The notes under the pieces: model-generated
What the model was told of the DNA's origin: nothing
Seen by the model: the letters and a program-made list of their open reading frames with translations, nothing else
Databases searched by the model: none
In this document: positions 9,057 to 18,776 of the stretch, piece after piece
Layout of the letters: every line of letters begins with the position of its first letter
Numbering within the stretch: the stretch's first letter is position 1
Made by a program: the position numbers and the translations under genes
NCBI GenBank assembly: GCA_030715195.1
Contig: JAUYVI010000006.1
Coordinates: 496,001-560,000, forward strand
Direction: 5' to 3'
Source: Dongia sedimenti
GTDB taxonomy: Bacteria > Pseudomonadota > Alphaproteobacteria > Dongiales > Dongiaceae
DNA length: 64,000 bases

Positions 9057-10754
9057 ATGGCTTATCGGAACGATCCGGATCGCCACCATCCAGCGATTCC
9101 GGGAATGGTCGAGGCGCTGGAACAGCGCCGCATCGACCGTCGCGAATTTCTCCGCACCGTGACCCTGCTTGGCATGTCGGCGCCGCTCGCCTATTCGATC
9201 GCGGGCAAGGTGCTGGGCGAGCCGCTGGTCGGCTCGGCCAAGGCCGCGACCCCGAAGAAGGGCGGCACCCTGAAGATCGGCGCCCGGGTCCCGGCGGTGG
9301 ACAATCCGGCGACCTTCTCCTGGGTCTATGACTCGAACATCGTGCGTCAGGCCAACGACTACCTGACCCGCACCGGCGGCGACAACATCACCCGGCCTTG
9401 CCTCTGCGAGAAGTGGGAAGCCTCCGAGGACCTGAAAACCTGGACGCTGAGCCTGCGCAAGGACGTGAAGTGGTCGAACGGCGATCCGCTGGTCGCCGAC
9501 CACGTGATCTGGAACATTCAGCGCTGGCTGGATCCCGCCGTCGGCTCCTCGGTGCTCGGCCTGTTCAAGGGCTTCATGCTCAAGGACAAGGACACCGGCG
9601 AGAAGGACGACAAGGGCAATCCCAAGATGACCACCGAGCTCTGGGATGCCAACGCGATCGAGAAGAAGGACGATCACACGATCATCCTGCACGGCACGGC
9701 CGGCATGCTGGCGATGCCGGAGAACCTGTTCCACTACCCCGCCCTGATCCTGCACCCGAAGGACGAGGGCAAGTGGGGTGTCGGTGCGATCGGCACCGGC
9801 GCGTTCGAGCCGGTCGAGATCGAGGTCGGCAAGAAGGCCGTGCTGAAGGCGCGCTCGTCCTATTGGGGAGAGGGGCCCTGGCTGGAGCAGGTCGAGTTCC
9901 ACGATCTCGGCGACGATCCGGCGACCAAGTTCGCCGCCCTCGCTTCGAAGCAAGTCGACGGCCTCTACGATCCCGACATCAAGATCTTCGAGCAGTGCAA
10001 GAAGCTGCCGCATATCGATGTGCACGAGGTGACCACGGCCCAGACCGCGGTCGCCCGCATGCATGTGGACAAGGCGCCGTTCGACAACCCGAAGGTCCGC
10101 AAGGCGGTCCGCATGGCGATCAACCCGGAAGCGCTGCTGAAGATCGCGCATCGCGGTCTCGGCGCGCCGGGCGAGAGCCACCATGTGTCGGTGGTCCATC
10201 CGGAATACGTGAAGACCGCCTTCAAGTACAACGATCCGGAAGGCGCCAAGAAGCTGCTCGCCGAAGCCGGTCATCCGGACGGCATCGAAGTGACGCTGCA
10301 GTGCAAGAAGGATCCCGATTGGGAGCCGACTGCCTGCCAGGCGATGGTCCAGCAATGGGCCAAGGCCGGCATCAAGGTGAAGCTGGAAGTGCTGCCCTCA
10401 GCCAACTACTGGGACGTCTGGACCACGGTGCCGTTCGGCTTCACCACCTGGACGCACCGTCCGCTGGGCATCATGGTGCTGGGCCTTGCGTACCGGACCG
10501 GTGTCGCCTGGAACGAGAGCGCCTATTCTAATCCGAAGTTCGACGAGCTCATCACCAAGGCCGAGGGCATTCTCGACGTGGAGAAGCGCAAGGTCGTGAT
10601 GAAGGAGATCGAGGAGCTGATGGACGAGGACGGCCCGATCGCGCTGCCGCTCTGGCGCGCGATCTTCCAGCCCTTCGACAAGCGGCTGAAGGGCTTCGTG
10701 CCGCATCCGACCGAGTACTACTTTGCCGAAGAGTGGTATTTCGAGAACGCGTGA
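9057..10754 (+). CDS. ABC transporter solute-binding protein, family 5, Tat-exported
   Basis: 565 aa. Periplasmic extracellular solute-binding protein of the peptide/oligosaccharide/nickel class (SBP_bac_5). The N-terminus carries a twin-arginine signal, DRREFLRTVTLLG at about 24-36, followed by a hydrophobic stretch and cleavage near SAKAA. The body shows family features such as WTLSLRKDVKWSNGDP and RKAVRMAINPEALL. AGGGAG sits seven bases before the ATG. Its likely partners, two permeases and a double ATPase, lie about 1.1 kb downstream on the other strand, separated by a dioxygenase gene. The ligand is unknown; the neighbourhood (fucose and xylanase genes) suggests a sugar or oligosaccharide as much as a peptide. 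Confidence 0.93.
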   Translation: MAYRNDPDRHHPAIPGMVEALEQRRIDRREFLRTVTLLGMSAPLAYSIAGKVLGEPLVGSAKAATPKKGGTLKIGARVPAVDNPATFSWVYDSNIVRQANDYLTRTGGDNITRPCLCEKWEASEDLKTWTLSLRKDVKWSNGDPLVADHVIWNIQRWLDPAVGSSVLGLFKGFMLKDKDTGEKDDKGNPKMTTELWDANAIEKKDDHTIILHGTAGMLAMPENLFHYPALILHPKDEGKWGVGAIGTGAFEPVEIEVGKKAVLKARSSYWGEGPWLEQVEFHDLGDDPATKFAALASKQVDGLYDPDIKIFEQCKKLPHIDVHEVTTAQTAVARMHVDKAPFDNPKVRKAVRMAINPEALLKIAHRGLGAPGESHHVSVVHPEYVKTAFKYNDPEGAKKLLAEAGHPDGIEVTLQCKKDPDWEPTACQAMVQQWAKAGIKVKLEVLPSANYWDVWTTVPFGFTTWTHRPLGIMVLGLAYRTGVAWNESAYSNPKFDELITKAEGILDVEKRKVVMKEIEELMDEDGPIALPLWRAIFQPFDKRLKGFVPHPTEYYFAEEWYFENA

Positions 10755-10777
10755 TCCGGATCGGATCGACTGAGACG

Positions 10778-10812
10778 CGGCGGCCCGGGAAACCGGGCCG
10801 CCGTTTTCTTTT
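10778..10812 (+). terminator. Rho-independent terminator after the solute-binding protein gene
   Basis: An 11-bp all-GC stem CGGCGGCCCGG / CCGGGCCGCCG with a GAAA tetraloop, followed by TTTTCTTTT. It begins 24 bases after the stop codon and ends at the 3' end of the convergent oxygenase gene. Confidence 0.9.
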
Positions 10813-11843
10813 CAGTATGCGCTGCCCGGACCCGTCGCGCGCAGCTCTTCGGGCGTCAGCAGATCCGCGTAATGGGCCTTCGCCACATCGGGGTGCGAAC
10901 GGATGCGGCTCTTCAGATAGTTCCGCCCCACTTCCATGAACAGCGGGTTCAGCGGATCCTGGGTCACGCCGCGCGCCTCGGCGGCGAGATGCGGCGGCAG
11001 CTCCAGCACCGGGACCGTGGCGTCGAGCTTGGCGCCGAGGAAGAAGGCGACGGAGAGCCGCTCGCTGCCGGCGGGCGGGCTGACGACGCGGTGCATCGTG
11101 GCTTTGAGATAGCCGCTCGACGCCATCTCCAGCAGCTCGCCGATGTTGATGACGAAGGTGCCGGGCCTGGGCGGCGCTTCGATCCAGCCGTCGGGCGTCT
11201 CGACCTCAAGGCCGCGCTCCCGGTCCTGCAGCAGGACGGTGACGAAGCCGCTGTCCTTGTGCGCGCCGACGCCTTGGGTCTCTTCGCTTCGATCGCGGCC
11301 GGGATAGCGGATGATCTTGATCCGCTGGTTGGGGAGGTCGTCGTAGATCGGGGCGAAGACGTCTTCCGGCTGCTCCAAGGCCGCGGCGAAGGCCTGGACC
11401 AGGCGGATCGAAAGCGCGGTCGCCTCGTCCTGCCAGCGCAACATGACGTTCTGGAAATCGGGCAGGGAAACCGGCCATTGGTTCGGGCCCTGCAGCCGCG
11501 CCCAGGCCGGCAGCCCGCCGTTGCGCGGCAGGGCGGGACGCTCGGCGGCGAGGTCGAACTGCTCGCGCCAGTCGGGCTTGCCGCGGGTGAGCTCCCAACC
11601 GGGCCGATTGTAGCCGCGGAAATGCGGCGAATGCACCATCTCGACCGTGAGCTTCTCGGCTTCGGGCAGGGCGAAGAAACGGCGCGATGCGTCGAGCACC
11701 GCGCCGGGCAGGTCATCCGGAACGCCATGGCCGGTCACGTAGAAGAAGCCGATCTCACGCGCCGTCCGGCGCAGCGCGGCGAGGAAGGCGGCGCGGTCCG
11801 GCCCTGCGAAACGGCTGAGATCGAGGGTGGGCAGCTCGTTCAT
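10812..11843 (-). CDS. 2-oxoglutarate/Fe(II)-dependent oxygenase, isopenicillin N synthase family
   Basis: 343 aa. Two-domain layout: N-terminal DIOX_N region (about 5-110, FFYVTGHGVP) and C-terminal 2OG-Fe(II) domain. Iron ligands are visible in GAHKDSG (His and Asp) and KATMHRVVSP (distal His), and the 2OG-binding Arg and Ser in ERLSVAFF. Members include gibberellin, ethylene and antibiotic enzymes and many uncharacterised bacterial proteins, so only the reaction class can be given. It lies between the solute-binding protein gene and the permease/ATPase operon, is monocistronic on the minus strand, and could act on a compound imported by that transporter. Confidence 0.9.
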   Translation of the reverse strand: MNELPTLDLSRFAGPDRAAFLAALRRTAREIGFFYVTGHGVPDDLPGAVLDASRRFFALPEAEKLTVEMVHSPHFRGYNRPGWELTRGKPDWREQFDLAAERPALPRNGGLPAWARLQGPNQWPVSLPDFQNVMLRWQDEATALSIRLVQAFAAALEQPEDVFAPIYDDLPNQRIKIIRYPGRDRSEETQGVGAHKDSGFVTVLLQDRERGLEVETPDGWIEAPPRPGTFVINIGELLEMASSGYLKATMHRVVSPPAGSERLSVAFFLGAKLDATVPVLELPPHLAAEARGVTQDPLNPLFMEVGRNYLKSRIRSHPDVAKAHYADLLTPEELRATGPGSAY

Positions 11844-11896
11844 AGGGCGAGCTTAACCAGCAAGCATCACCAGCCAAGCGAAAAATACTGTCGGCG

Positions 11897-14002
11897 TCAA
11901 AAAGCGAAGCGTTCGACGGCTTTCAGTTCTTCCAGCGGGATGTGGCAGGCGATGCGGTGACCGCCTTCGGTGCGCTGCTCCGGCGGGACCTGCTCGTCGC
12001 AGATCGGGCCGATCTTGCGGTGGCAGCGAGTGGCGAACGGGCAGCCCTTCGGCCGCTCGGTCGGGCTCGGGATGGCCCCTTCGAGGATGATGCGCTCGCG
12101 CTTTACGTCCGGGTCGGCGATCGGCACCGCCGACATCAGCGCCTCGGTATAGGGATGATAGGGCGGCGCGAAGACGTCGCGGACCTTGCCGAACTCCATC
12201 ACCTTGCCGAGATACATGACCGCGACGTGGTCGGCGAGATAGCGCACCACCGAGAGGTCGTGCGAGATGAACAGCATGGTCGAGCCGCGTTTCTGCTGGA
12301 TATCGACCAGGAGGTTGATGATCGCGGCCTGGACCGAAACGTCGAGCGCCGAGACCGGTTCGTCGGCCAGGATCAGCTCGGGCTCGCCGGCGAGGGCACG
12401 GGCAATCGCGACGCGCTGCTTCTGGCCGCCGGACAGCTGGCGCGGCTTGCGGTTGGCGAACTCGGTCGGCAGGTTGACGGTCTTCAGCAGGGCCTCGGTC
12501 TCGTCGCGCGCCGCGCGGGCGCTGATGCCGCGCAGCTTGCGGATCGCGCGGGAGAGCACATAGCCGATGCTGTGGCTCGGGTTGAGCGTGCTGTCCGGGT
12601 TCTGGAACACCATCTGGATCGCGCGCTTGGTCCCGGCGTCGCGTGCCTCGACCGGGGTTTTGCCGATCTCGGTGCCGCCGAGCTGGACGGTGCCGCCGGT
12701 CGACTGCTCGATGCCGGTCAGCACCTTGGCGAAGGTGGACTTGCCGCAGCCAGATTCGCCGACGATCGCCAGTGTCGTGCCGCGCCCGGCCTCGAGGTCG
12801 ATGCCGTCCACCGCGTGGACTTCGTATCCGCCGCCGCCGAACATGCCGGCCGACTGGTGGTAGGCTTTCTCCAGCCCGCCGATCTGCAGCATCGGCCGGC
12901 CGGTTTCCTCGGCTTGCGGCGCCTGGTTGGCGTTGGCGGCGGTGGGACGGGCGTGCCGGGGCAGTTCGCGGGTGCGCACGCATTTCACGCGGTGCAGCCC
13001 GGTCTCGCCGTAGAACTGGGTCTCGATCGGCCTCGCGGTGCAGCGGCCGGGCTCGACATAGATGCAGCGCGGCGCGAAGACGCAGCCCTTGGGGCGCGCC
13101 AGGATCGGCGGCACCTGGCCGGGGATCGCGGTGAGCGGGCTGTTGCGCTTGTCGGCGTTGAGGCTCGGGATCGCGTTCAGCAGGCCGCGGGTATAGGGAT
13201 GGCTGGGGTCGCGGAACACCTCGGTGATCGGGCCCTCCTCGACCAGCTCGCCGGCATACATGACGCCGATCCGGTCGCAGATCCGCACCACGGTGCCGAG
13301 ATTGTGGCTGATGAAGACGATCGCGGTGTTGTGCTTGCGCCGGAGCGTGGCGACCAGATCGAGCACGGCCGCCTCGACGGTGACGTCGAGGCCGGTGGTC
13401 GGCTCGTCCATCACCAGCAGCGACGGTTCCGCCATCAGCGCCATGGCGATGACGACGCGCTGCTGCTGGCCGCCGGAGAGCTGGTGCGGATAGCGGTCGA
13501 ACAGCGTCTCCGGATCGGGCAGCTTCACCTCGGCCAGCATGGTGAGGGCGCGGGCGCGCGCTTCGGCCTCGGTCGCGCCGGAATGGACGATCGGCACCTC
13601 CATGAGCTGCCGGCCGATCGAGATGGTCGGGTTCAGGCTGCTCATCGGGTCCTGGTAGACCATGGCCATGCGGCTGCCGCGGATCGAGCGCAGCTCGGCA
13701 TCGGACATCTTACCCATGTCGCGACCCTCGAACAGGATCTGGCCGCCGGAGAGGCGTCCGGAGCCACCGAGATAGCGCATGATGGCGTAAGCGAGGGTCG
13801 ACTTGCCGCAACCGGATTCGCCGACCAGGCCGAGCGCTTCGCCCTCGTGCAGGGTCAGGCTGACATTGGGCACGACCTTGAGCTCGCCGGCGCGCACCAT
13901 GTAGGAGATGCCAACATTCCGCAGCTCGAGGATCGGCTTCGGCTTCACCAGCTTCAGGCCGGGTGGCGTGCCGGGAACAGTGCGTGCGGCGGAACCTGTC
14001 AT
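11897..14002 (-). CDS. Double ABC ATPase of a family-5 (Dpp/Opp/GsiA-type) importer
   Basis: 701 aa from the ATG at 14002, which shares one base with the upstream permease stop (TGATG). Two complete nucleotide-binding domains are fused: domain 1 with GESGCGKST at 61-69 and LSGGQQQRV, domain 2 with GESGCGKST near 420 and LSGGQKQRV. Each domain ends in an oligopeptide-transporter C-terminal segment with a cysteine cluster (CVFAPRC.., CPFATRC..), as in DppD and DppF, which bind FeS in some homologues. Fusion corresponds to GsiA/YejF-like proteins. It powers the importer formed with the next two genes. The open frame continues beyond the start into the permease gene, but that part is out-of-frame shadow. 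Confidence 0.95.
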   Translation of the reverse strand: MTGSAARTVPGTPPGLKLVKPKPILELRNVGISYMVRAGELKVVPNVSLTLHEGEALGLVGESGCGKSTLAYAIMRYLGGSGRLSGGQILFEGRDMGKMSDAELRSIRGSRMAMVYQDPMSSLNPTISIGRQLMEVPIVHSGATEAEARARALTMLAEVKLPDPETLFDRYPHQLSGGQQQRVVIAMALMAEPSLLVMDEPTTGLDVTVEAAVLDLVATLRRKHNTAIVFISHNLGTVVRICDRIGVMYAGELVEEGPITEVFRDPSHPYTRGLLNAIPSLNADKRNSPLTAIPGQVPPILARPKGCVFAPRCIYVEPGRCTARPIETQFYGETGLHRVKCVRTRELPRHARPTAANANQAPQAEETGRPMLQIGGLEKAYHQSAGMFGGGGYEVHAVDGIDLEAGRGTTLAIVGESGCGKSTFAKVLTGIEQSTGGTVQLGGTEIGKTPVEARDAGTKRAIQMVFQNPDSTLNPSHSIGYVLSRAIRKLRGISARAARDETEALLKTVNLPTEFANRKPRQLSGGQKQRVAIARALAGEPELILADEPVSALDVSVQAAIINLLVDIQQKRGSTMLFISHDLSVVRYLADHVAVMYLGKVMEFGKVRDVFAPPYHPYTEALMSAVPIADPDVKRERIILEGAIPSPTERPKGCPFATRCHRKIGPICDEQVPPEQRTEGGHRIACHIPLEELKAVERFAF

Positions 14003-14874
14003 CAGTCCCTCAGGCTGATTTCTCGAATGCCGTCGGCCAGCAGGCTGAACCCGACGACCAGCGAGGAGATGGCGATCGCGGGGAACAACGACATGTGCGG
14101 ATAGATGGTCATCATCGCATAGGTGTCTTTCACCATGCCACCCCAATCGGGATCGGGCGGCGGCAGGCCGAGGCCGAGGAAGCCCAGTACGCCGATGGTG
14201 ATCGTGGTGTAGCCCATGCGCAGGCAGGCATCGACGATCAGCGGCCCGCGCGCATTCGGCAGAATCTCCGTCAGCATGATGTAGAACGCGGTTTCGCCCC
14301 GCATCTTGGCGGCGGAGACGTAATCCTGCTCGCGCAGCTCCAGCGTCATGCCGCGGACGATGCGGACGATCTGCGGCGTCGCGATGAACACCACCGCCAT
14401 GATCACGTTCATGGCCGAGGGGCCGAGCCGCATGATGACGATGATGTAAAGGATGATCGCCGGGAAGGAGAGGATGATGTCGGAGATCCGGTTGATCACC
14501 TGGTCGATCCAGCCGCGATAATAGCCGGCGATCAGACCGAGGAGGCAGCCAAGCGTATAGGCGATGAGCACCGCGAGCGGCGCCACGGCGAGCACGGTGC
14601 GCGATCCCCACACGATGCGGGAGAGGATGTCGCGGCCCTGGTTGTCGGTGCCGAGCCAGTTGACCGCCGTCGGCGTCGGATCGATCAGCGCGTCCATGTT
14701 GCTTTCATTGGGATCGTGCGGTGCGATCCAGGGCGCGAAGACCGCGACCAGGACCCAGAACGCGACCAGGAAGGCGCCGACCATGCCGATCGGCGATTCC
14801 TTCAACAGCCGGACCCGCATCCAGGTCCGCCGCGCGAAGTTCGGTCTCGCGGGCCGTGCGATGGTCGCGGTCAT
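14002..14874 (-). CDS. ABC transporter permease, DppC/OppC type
   Basis: 290 aa from the ATG at 14874 (MTATIARP). Contains the N-terminal OppC_N segment with one membrane helix (about 30-50), HDPNESNMDAL, the HWLGTDN-like motif NWLGTDNQGRDILSR, and a BPD_transp_1 domain with the EAA loop (VSAAKMRGETAFYI..LPN). It overlaps both neighbours: ATGA with the upstream permease (14871-14874) and TGATG with the downstream ATPase, so the three genes are translationally coupled. Confidence 0.94.
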   Translation of the reverse strand: MTATIARPARPNFARRTWMRVRLLKESPIGMVGAFLVAFWVLVAVFAPWIAPHDPNESNMDALIDPTPTAVNWLGTDNQGRDILSRIVWGSRTVLAVAPLAVLIAYTLGCLLGLIAGYYRGWIDQVINRISDIILSFPAIILYIIVIMRLGPSAMNVIMAVVFIATPQIVRIVRGMTLELREQDYVSAAKMRGETAFYIMLTEILPNARGPLIVDACLRMGYTTITIGVLGFLGLGLPPPDPDWGGMVKDTYAMMTIYPHMSLFPAIAISSLVVGFSLLADGIREISLRD

Positions 14875-15812
14875 GCGAAGCGGATCCGCGGATTGAGATA
14901 CATATAGCCGAGATCGCCGACGATCTGGGTCGTCACCGTGACGAAGACGGCGAACAGCGAGGCGGCCTCGACGGTGGCGATGTCCTGCGCCAGCGCCGCT
15001 TCCAGCAGCATGCGGCCGAAGCCCGGATAGGCGAACACCGCCTCGACCACCACCACGCCGGTGATGAGATAGTTGATTTGCAGCAGGATCACCGTGAACG
15101 GCGCGATCATCGCATTGCGGAGCGCATGTTTCAGGATCACCTGCCGGAACGACAGTCCTTTGAGGATCGCGGTGCGGATATAGGGCTTGGTCATCACCTC
15201 GACCATGGAGGCCCGCACCATGCGCACGACATAGCCGAGGTCGTAGAGGACCATGACGGAGACCGGCAGCACGAGCTGGGCCGCGATCGACCATTGGCCG
15301 CTGGATTCCAGAGGCGAGGTGCCGGGCAGCACGCCCAGCCAGATCACGAAGATGCTGGCCAGGAAGACGCCGGAGGCGAACTCAGGCACCGAGGTGGTGA
15401 CGATGCTGGCGACCGATATGGCGCGGTCGAGTTTGGAGCCCTCGCGCATGCCGGCGGCGATGCCGAAGAAGATCGAGGCCACGACGATGATCGCGAAGGC
15501 GACGGCGGCGAGGATCAGCGTGTTTCCCAGCCGATCCCAGATGATGTTGTTGACCTCGGTCTTGTAGAGCGTCGAAGTGCCGAGATTGCCGGAGGCGGTG
15601 TTGGTGAGCCACTCCCAATAGCGCTCGTACACCGGGCGGTTGAGGCCCATCCGCTCGGTCAATTGATCGACCTGATCCTGGGTGGCGAAGGGGCCGAGCA
15701 CCTTGCGCGCAACCTGGCCCGGCGTGAACTCAAACGCTGCGAACACCAGGGCGGACACCGCCAGCATGGTGAAGATCAGCGATAGGAAGCGCTTGCCGAG
15801 AAACGCCAGCAT
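14871..15812 (-). CDS. ABC transporter permease, DppB/OppB type
   Basis: 313 aa, first gene of the importer operon. Six predicted membrane segments; the N-terminus MLAFLGKRFLSLIFTMLAVS is the usual first helix of DppB proteins, followed by a periplasmic loop and the BPD_transp_1 domain with the EAA motif around RTAILKGLSFRQVILKHALRNA. AGGGAG lies upstream of the ATG. The cognate binding protein is presumably the family-5 protein at 9057-10754, although the two operons are convergent and independently transcribed. Confidence 0.94.
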   Translation of the reverse strand: MLAFLGKRFLSLIFTMLAVSALVFAAFEFTPGQVARKVLGPFATQDQVDQLTERMGLNRPVYERYWEWLTNTASGNLGTSTLYKTEVNNIIWDRLGNTLILAAVAFAIIVVASIFFGIAAGMREGSKLDRAISVASIVTTSVPEFASGVFLASIFVIWLGVLPGTSPLESSGQWSIAAQLVLPVSVMVLYDLGYVVRMVRASMVEVMTKPYIRTAILKGLSFRQVILKHALRNAMIAPFTVILLQINYLITGVVVVEAVFAYPGFGRMLLEAALAQDIATVEAASLFAVFVTVTTQIVGDLGYMYLNPRIRFA

Positions 15813-15950
15813 TCCGGTCGGTGTGCTCCCTGTTCGGTGTTTTTCGCCGGTTGTCCGGCTGATTTTATGATTTCACTAGAACAGGAAATTCGCCGGATTT
15901 CCAGGGGATTGCACGGAACCCGGATGAGAAATCAAGCGGATGGCATTCCC

Positions 15951-17126
15951 TCACGGCAGCAGCGCGAGGGGACTGCCGCGCGCCGGAGCGGCGTTCAAGC
16001 CGTCCAGCAGAACCTGGTGGACCGGCTTCGGCGCGAGGTCGTCGTCGAACAGCTGGGCGCGGGAGCGCCTTCCGTCCTTGCGGCGCATACCCGAATCCTC
16101 AATCCAGTTGTAGCGGTCCGAGAGGCCCCAGGTGTTGACCATGGCGACGGCGGGATGCGGCAGCACCACGGCGAGGTATTCGCGCATCGCCTCGGCGGCG
16201 GCCTGGTCGCGGGCGGGGATATCGGCCGGCAGCCGGCGATCGACCACGTCGAGCTCGGTGATGAAGATCTTGAGGCCGAGCGCGGCGACGTCATCGAGGA
16301 ATTGGTTCAGGACCTCCGGCGTAAACTTCAGCCAGCCTGGCTCCAGATGCGACTGGATGCCGAGCGCGTGGATCGGCACCTTGGCGTCCAGCAGGCGGCG
16401 CAACTGGCCCAAGGTCTTCTCGCGGCGATAATCCTGGGAATCGACATCGTACTCGACCGCGTCCTGGTTGAGGCAGAGCAGCGCCTTGGGATCGGCCTCA
16501 TGCGTGGCCTTGAAGGCGATGTCGAGATAGCGCGGACCCATGAGGCTCAGGAGCGGGCCCTTGCGCAACCCGTCGTCCGCGGCTTCGTCGCCGTCGGTGA
16601 TCGCCTCGTTGGCCACGTCCCAGGAGATCACCCGGCCGGCATACCGGCCGGCGACCTTGTGGATATGGTCGATAATGAAGCTCTCGGCGTTGCTCGCATC
16701 GACCTCCGAAGCGAACCACTTGGGCAGAACGCTGGACCAGAGCAGGCAATGGCCGCGGAACGCCATGTTGTTGGCGGTGGCGTAATCCATCAGCAGGTCC
16801 GCCGGCTTGAAATTCCACGTGTCGGGCCGCGGCCGAATATTCGGCATCTTGACCTCGAAGTCGGTCGTCAGCATGCGGCACTCATGCTTGAAGAGCGCGG
16901 AGAAGGAAGCATCGTGCTCGATCCGCGGCGGCCCATCCTCGGGCAGCAGGCCGCGCGAGCAGGCGCCGAACAGGATGTTCTTCGACGCGGCGACCGTGCC
17001 GAGACCCGGACGCGTCGTCATGCCCGGCGGCGGATCGGCGCGGGCACAGCCTGGGCCGATCGCCGCGGCCGCGGCGGCAACGGCGAGAAAGCTGCGGCGG
17101 CCGATCCCGTTTGGAACCTGGTTCAT
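15951..17126 (-). CDS. Endo-1,4-beta-xylanase, glycoside hydrolase family 10, exported
   Basis: 391 aa from the ATG at 17126. The N-terminus has a Tat-like signal, GRRSFLAVAAAAAAIGPGCA (residues 8-27), which also contains a possible lipobox-like Cys. GH10 catalytic residues are visible: acid/base Glu in WDVANEAI and nucleophile Glu in FITELDVVDRR; also RGHCLLW and HALGIQSHL. GH10 enzymes cleave beta-1,4-xylan backbones. The start codon overlaps the stop of the upstream polysaccharide polymerase-like gene (ATGA), implying co-translation. That linkage suggests it may trim a cell's own polysaccharide rather than, or as well as, plant xylan. Confidence 0.93.
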   Translation of the reverse strand: MNQVPNGIGRRSFLAVAAAAAAIGPGCARADPPPGMTTRPGLGTVAASKNILFGACSRGLLPEDGPPRIEHDASFSALFKHECRMLTTDFEVKMPNIRPRPDTWNFKPADLLMDYATANNMAFRGHCLLWSSVLPKWFASEVDASNAESFIIDHIHKVAGRYAGRVISWDVANEAITDGDEAADDGLRKGPLLSLMGPRYLDIAFKATHEADPKALLCLNQDAVEYDVDSQDYRREKTLGQLRRLLDAKVPIHALGIQSHLEPGWLKFTPEVLNQFLDDVAALGLKIFITELDVVDRRLPADIPARDQAAAEAMREYLAVVLPHPAVAMVNTWGLSDRYNWIEDSGMRRKDGRRSRAQLFDDDLAPKPVHQVLLDGLNAAPARGSPLALLP

Positions 17127-18556
17127 TTCAACTCCGTTTGTTTCCCCGCCGTGCCCTCGCCCCAGCGCCGGGCGGCCGGCTGGACTTTCGGTCGGGTTTC
17201 GGCCTGATACTTCCAGAGCGCGAAGCAGCAGAAGGTGAGGGCGAAGGCCCAGTTGTCGCTGATGCGCAGCAGGCTGGATTCGACGATATTGAGGACCGCG
17301 AAGGTGACGCCGAACACCAGCACATGCAGCACCCATGGCGCGCCCGCGTCATTCACCCGCTGCAACGAGCCGGCAATCAGGCGCAGCAGAATCAAGGTTC
17401 CGAGCACCGCGCCCGGAATGCCGAGCTCGACCGCGAGATTGAGGTAGCCGTTATGGGCATGGGGCGCCGGCCAGCCGACGATATCGACCAGCCGCAGATA
17501 ATCCGGATTGTTGACGATGAAATAGGTGTTGAAGCCATAGCCGAAGATCGGGCTGCTCGGGATCGAATGGTTCAGCAGCACGATCCAGATGGGAACACGG
17601 CCGGTCAGGGTCGCATCCTTGCCGACCAAGGCGGTGAACTGCTCGGGCAGCGAGACGGCGGCAGCGGTCACCACCGCCCCGACGACGATCACCGAGAAGA
17701 AGATCAGGGCGCGGAGACGAGCCGCCCGGCGGGTCACGTGAATGATGAGATAGGTGGCGAGCGTCAGGCAGACCAACAGCGCCGAGGTCGCCGAGTGGGT
17801 CTTGTAGGTGATGAAGATTCCGAACAGGATGATCGCGCCGTGGAGCCAGCGTTTGTCCTTCTCGACATACCAGCGCCAGGCGAAGATCTGCGCATTGGCG
17901 ATGGTGGCGAAGCCAAGCACGTTCTTGTGCCCCAGGATCCCCGACCAGTCGCCCTCGAGCCGTGCGCCCTCGGCTAGGTCGGCCCATTTGAGGGCGGCGG
18001 CGCTGTCATGCATGACGCCGACCCGCGGCAGCACGACGGCGACGATCGCGGAGACGACAATGGTCCAGAAATAGGCCCAGCCGGCGAGCTTGATGGTGGT
18101 CGCCGGATCGAAACGCGATGCCGCATAGAGGGCCAGCAGGAGCGGCGCGAAGAATTGGACCAGGCGCCGCACCGCCAGATCGGGATCGACCGACCAAAGG
18201 ACCGAGGCGACCGCCCAGATCATGAAGATCCAAAGCAGCTTGCTGCAGGCGAGGACCGGGATCACCTCGCGCCGATGAAACAGCAGAAGCGCGCCGCTGA
18301 TCCCCAGCACGGCGAGATAGAGAACCGTGTTCAGCGGATTGTGCTCGCTCGCACCCACGGTTTCGGCGGCGGCAGTTCTCCCAAGAGTCGAAATTCCTAG
18401 GAAAACCGCGACCGAAAAGATTATAAAGACGTATTCCAGCAGGACCATGCGGTCGGGCATCCGGAATGACGTGCCCCGGACCGGACGGCGCTTCCGGAAG
18501 GACAGACCATCGCGCGTGGCGGGTTGCTCAGCCGGGACTCCGGTTTCGTCCGTCAT
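17123..18556 (-). CDS. O-antigen ligase / EPS polymerase-like membrane protein (Wzy/ExoQ type)
   Basis: 477 aa from the ATG at 18556 (MTDETGVP). Around ten to twelve hydrophobic segments and a large periplasmic loop; the Wzy_C/O-antigen ligase signature region includes GILGHKNVLG and FGYGFNTYF..PAPHAHNGYLNL, with the H-x-x-H-N arrangement seen in ExoQ and WaaL relatives. It would polymerise repeat units or ligate glycan at the outer face of the inner membrane. It is translationally coupled to the GH10 xylanase gene and divergent from cysD. An additional 49 in-frame upstream codons are judged untranslated. Confidence 0.9.
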   Translation of the reverse strand: MTDETGVPAEQPATRDGLSFRKRRPVRGTSFRMPDRMVLLEYVFIIFSVAVFLGISTLGRTAAAETVGASEHNPLNTVLYLAVLGISGALLLFHRREVIPVLACSKLLWIFMIWAVASVLWSVDPDLAVRRLVQFFAPLLLALYAASRFDPATTIKLAGWAYFWTIVVSAIVAVVLPRVGVMHDSAAALKWADLAEGARLEGDWSGILGHKNVLGFATIANAQIFAWRWYVEKDKRWLHGAIILFGIFITYKTHSATSALLVCLTLATYLIIHVTRRAARLRALIFFSVIVVGAVVTAAAVSLPEQFTALVGKDATLTGRVPIWIVLLNHSIPSSPIFGYGFNTYFIVNNPDYLRLVDIVGWPAPHAHNGYLNLAVELGIPGAVLGTLILLRLIAGSLQRVNDAGAPWVLHVLVFGVTFAVLNIVESSLLRISDNWAFALTFCCFALWKYQAETRPKVQPAARRWGEGTAGKQTELK

Positions 18557-18765
18557 CCCGCCCGCTCCGAGCCCCGCTGCGAAGAAGCACGTAGATTCAA
18601 CATGATCCGGACTATAGCCGGTTCGAAGGACGGTGTCGAAACCTGAGCCCGCACGGAGCCCCGGGCGCGGGGGGCACTCATACCCATTCTGCAGGGCAGG
18701 CAAGTTGATTTGCCCCTATCTGGAGAATATACGTCACCCCGCCGGGTTCACCGGGCCTGATTGCC

Positions 18766-18769
18766 GGAG
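18766..18769 (+). promoter_or_regulatory. Ribosome binding site supporting a TTG start for cysD
   Basis: GGAG followed by a 7-base spacer and TTG at 18777. No ATG in a suitable position precedes the conserved CysD N-terminus, so this site decides the start. Confidence 0.6.
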
Positions 18770-18776
18770 CACGCGA

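Noticed and set aside
11942-14104. A 720-codon open frame on the plus strand opposite the double ATPase gene
   Set aside because: Antisense shadow of high-GC coding sequence; composition is His/Arg/Asp/Gly-rich without any domain, while the opposite strand encodes an intact ATPase.
14002-14611. Apparent N-terminal extension of the double ATPase into the permease gene
   Set aside because: The extension is an out-of-frame reading of the permease; TGATG coupling and the conserved ATPase N-terminus place the start at 14002, so there is no permease-ATPase fusion.
18557-18776. Possible sulfur-related riboswitch in the gap before cysD
   Set aside because: The region was read for paired helices typical of SAM-type switches; no convincing conserved core or terminator stem could be identified by eye.
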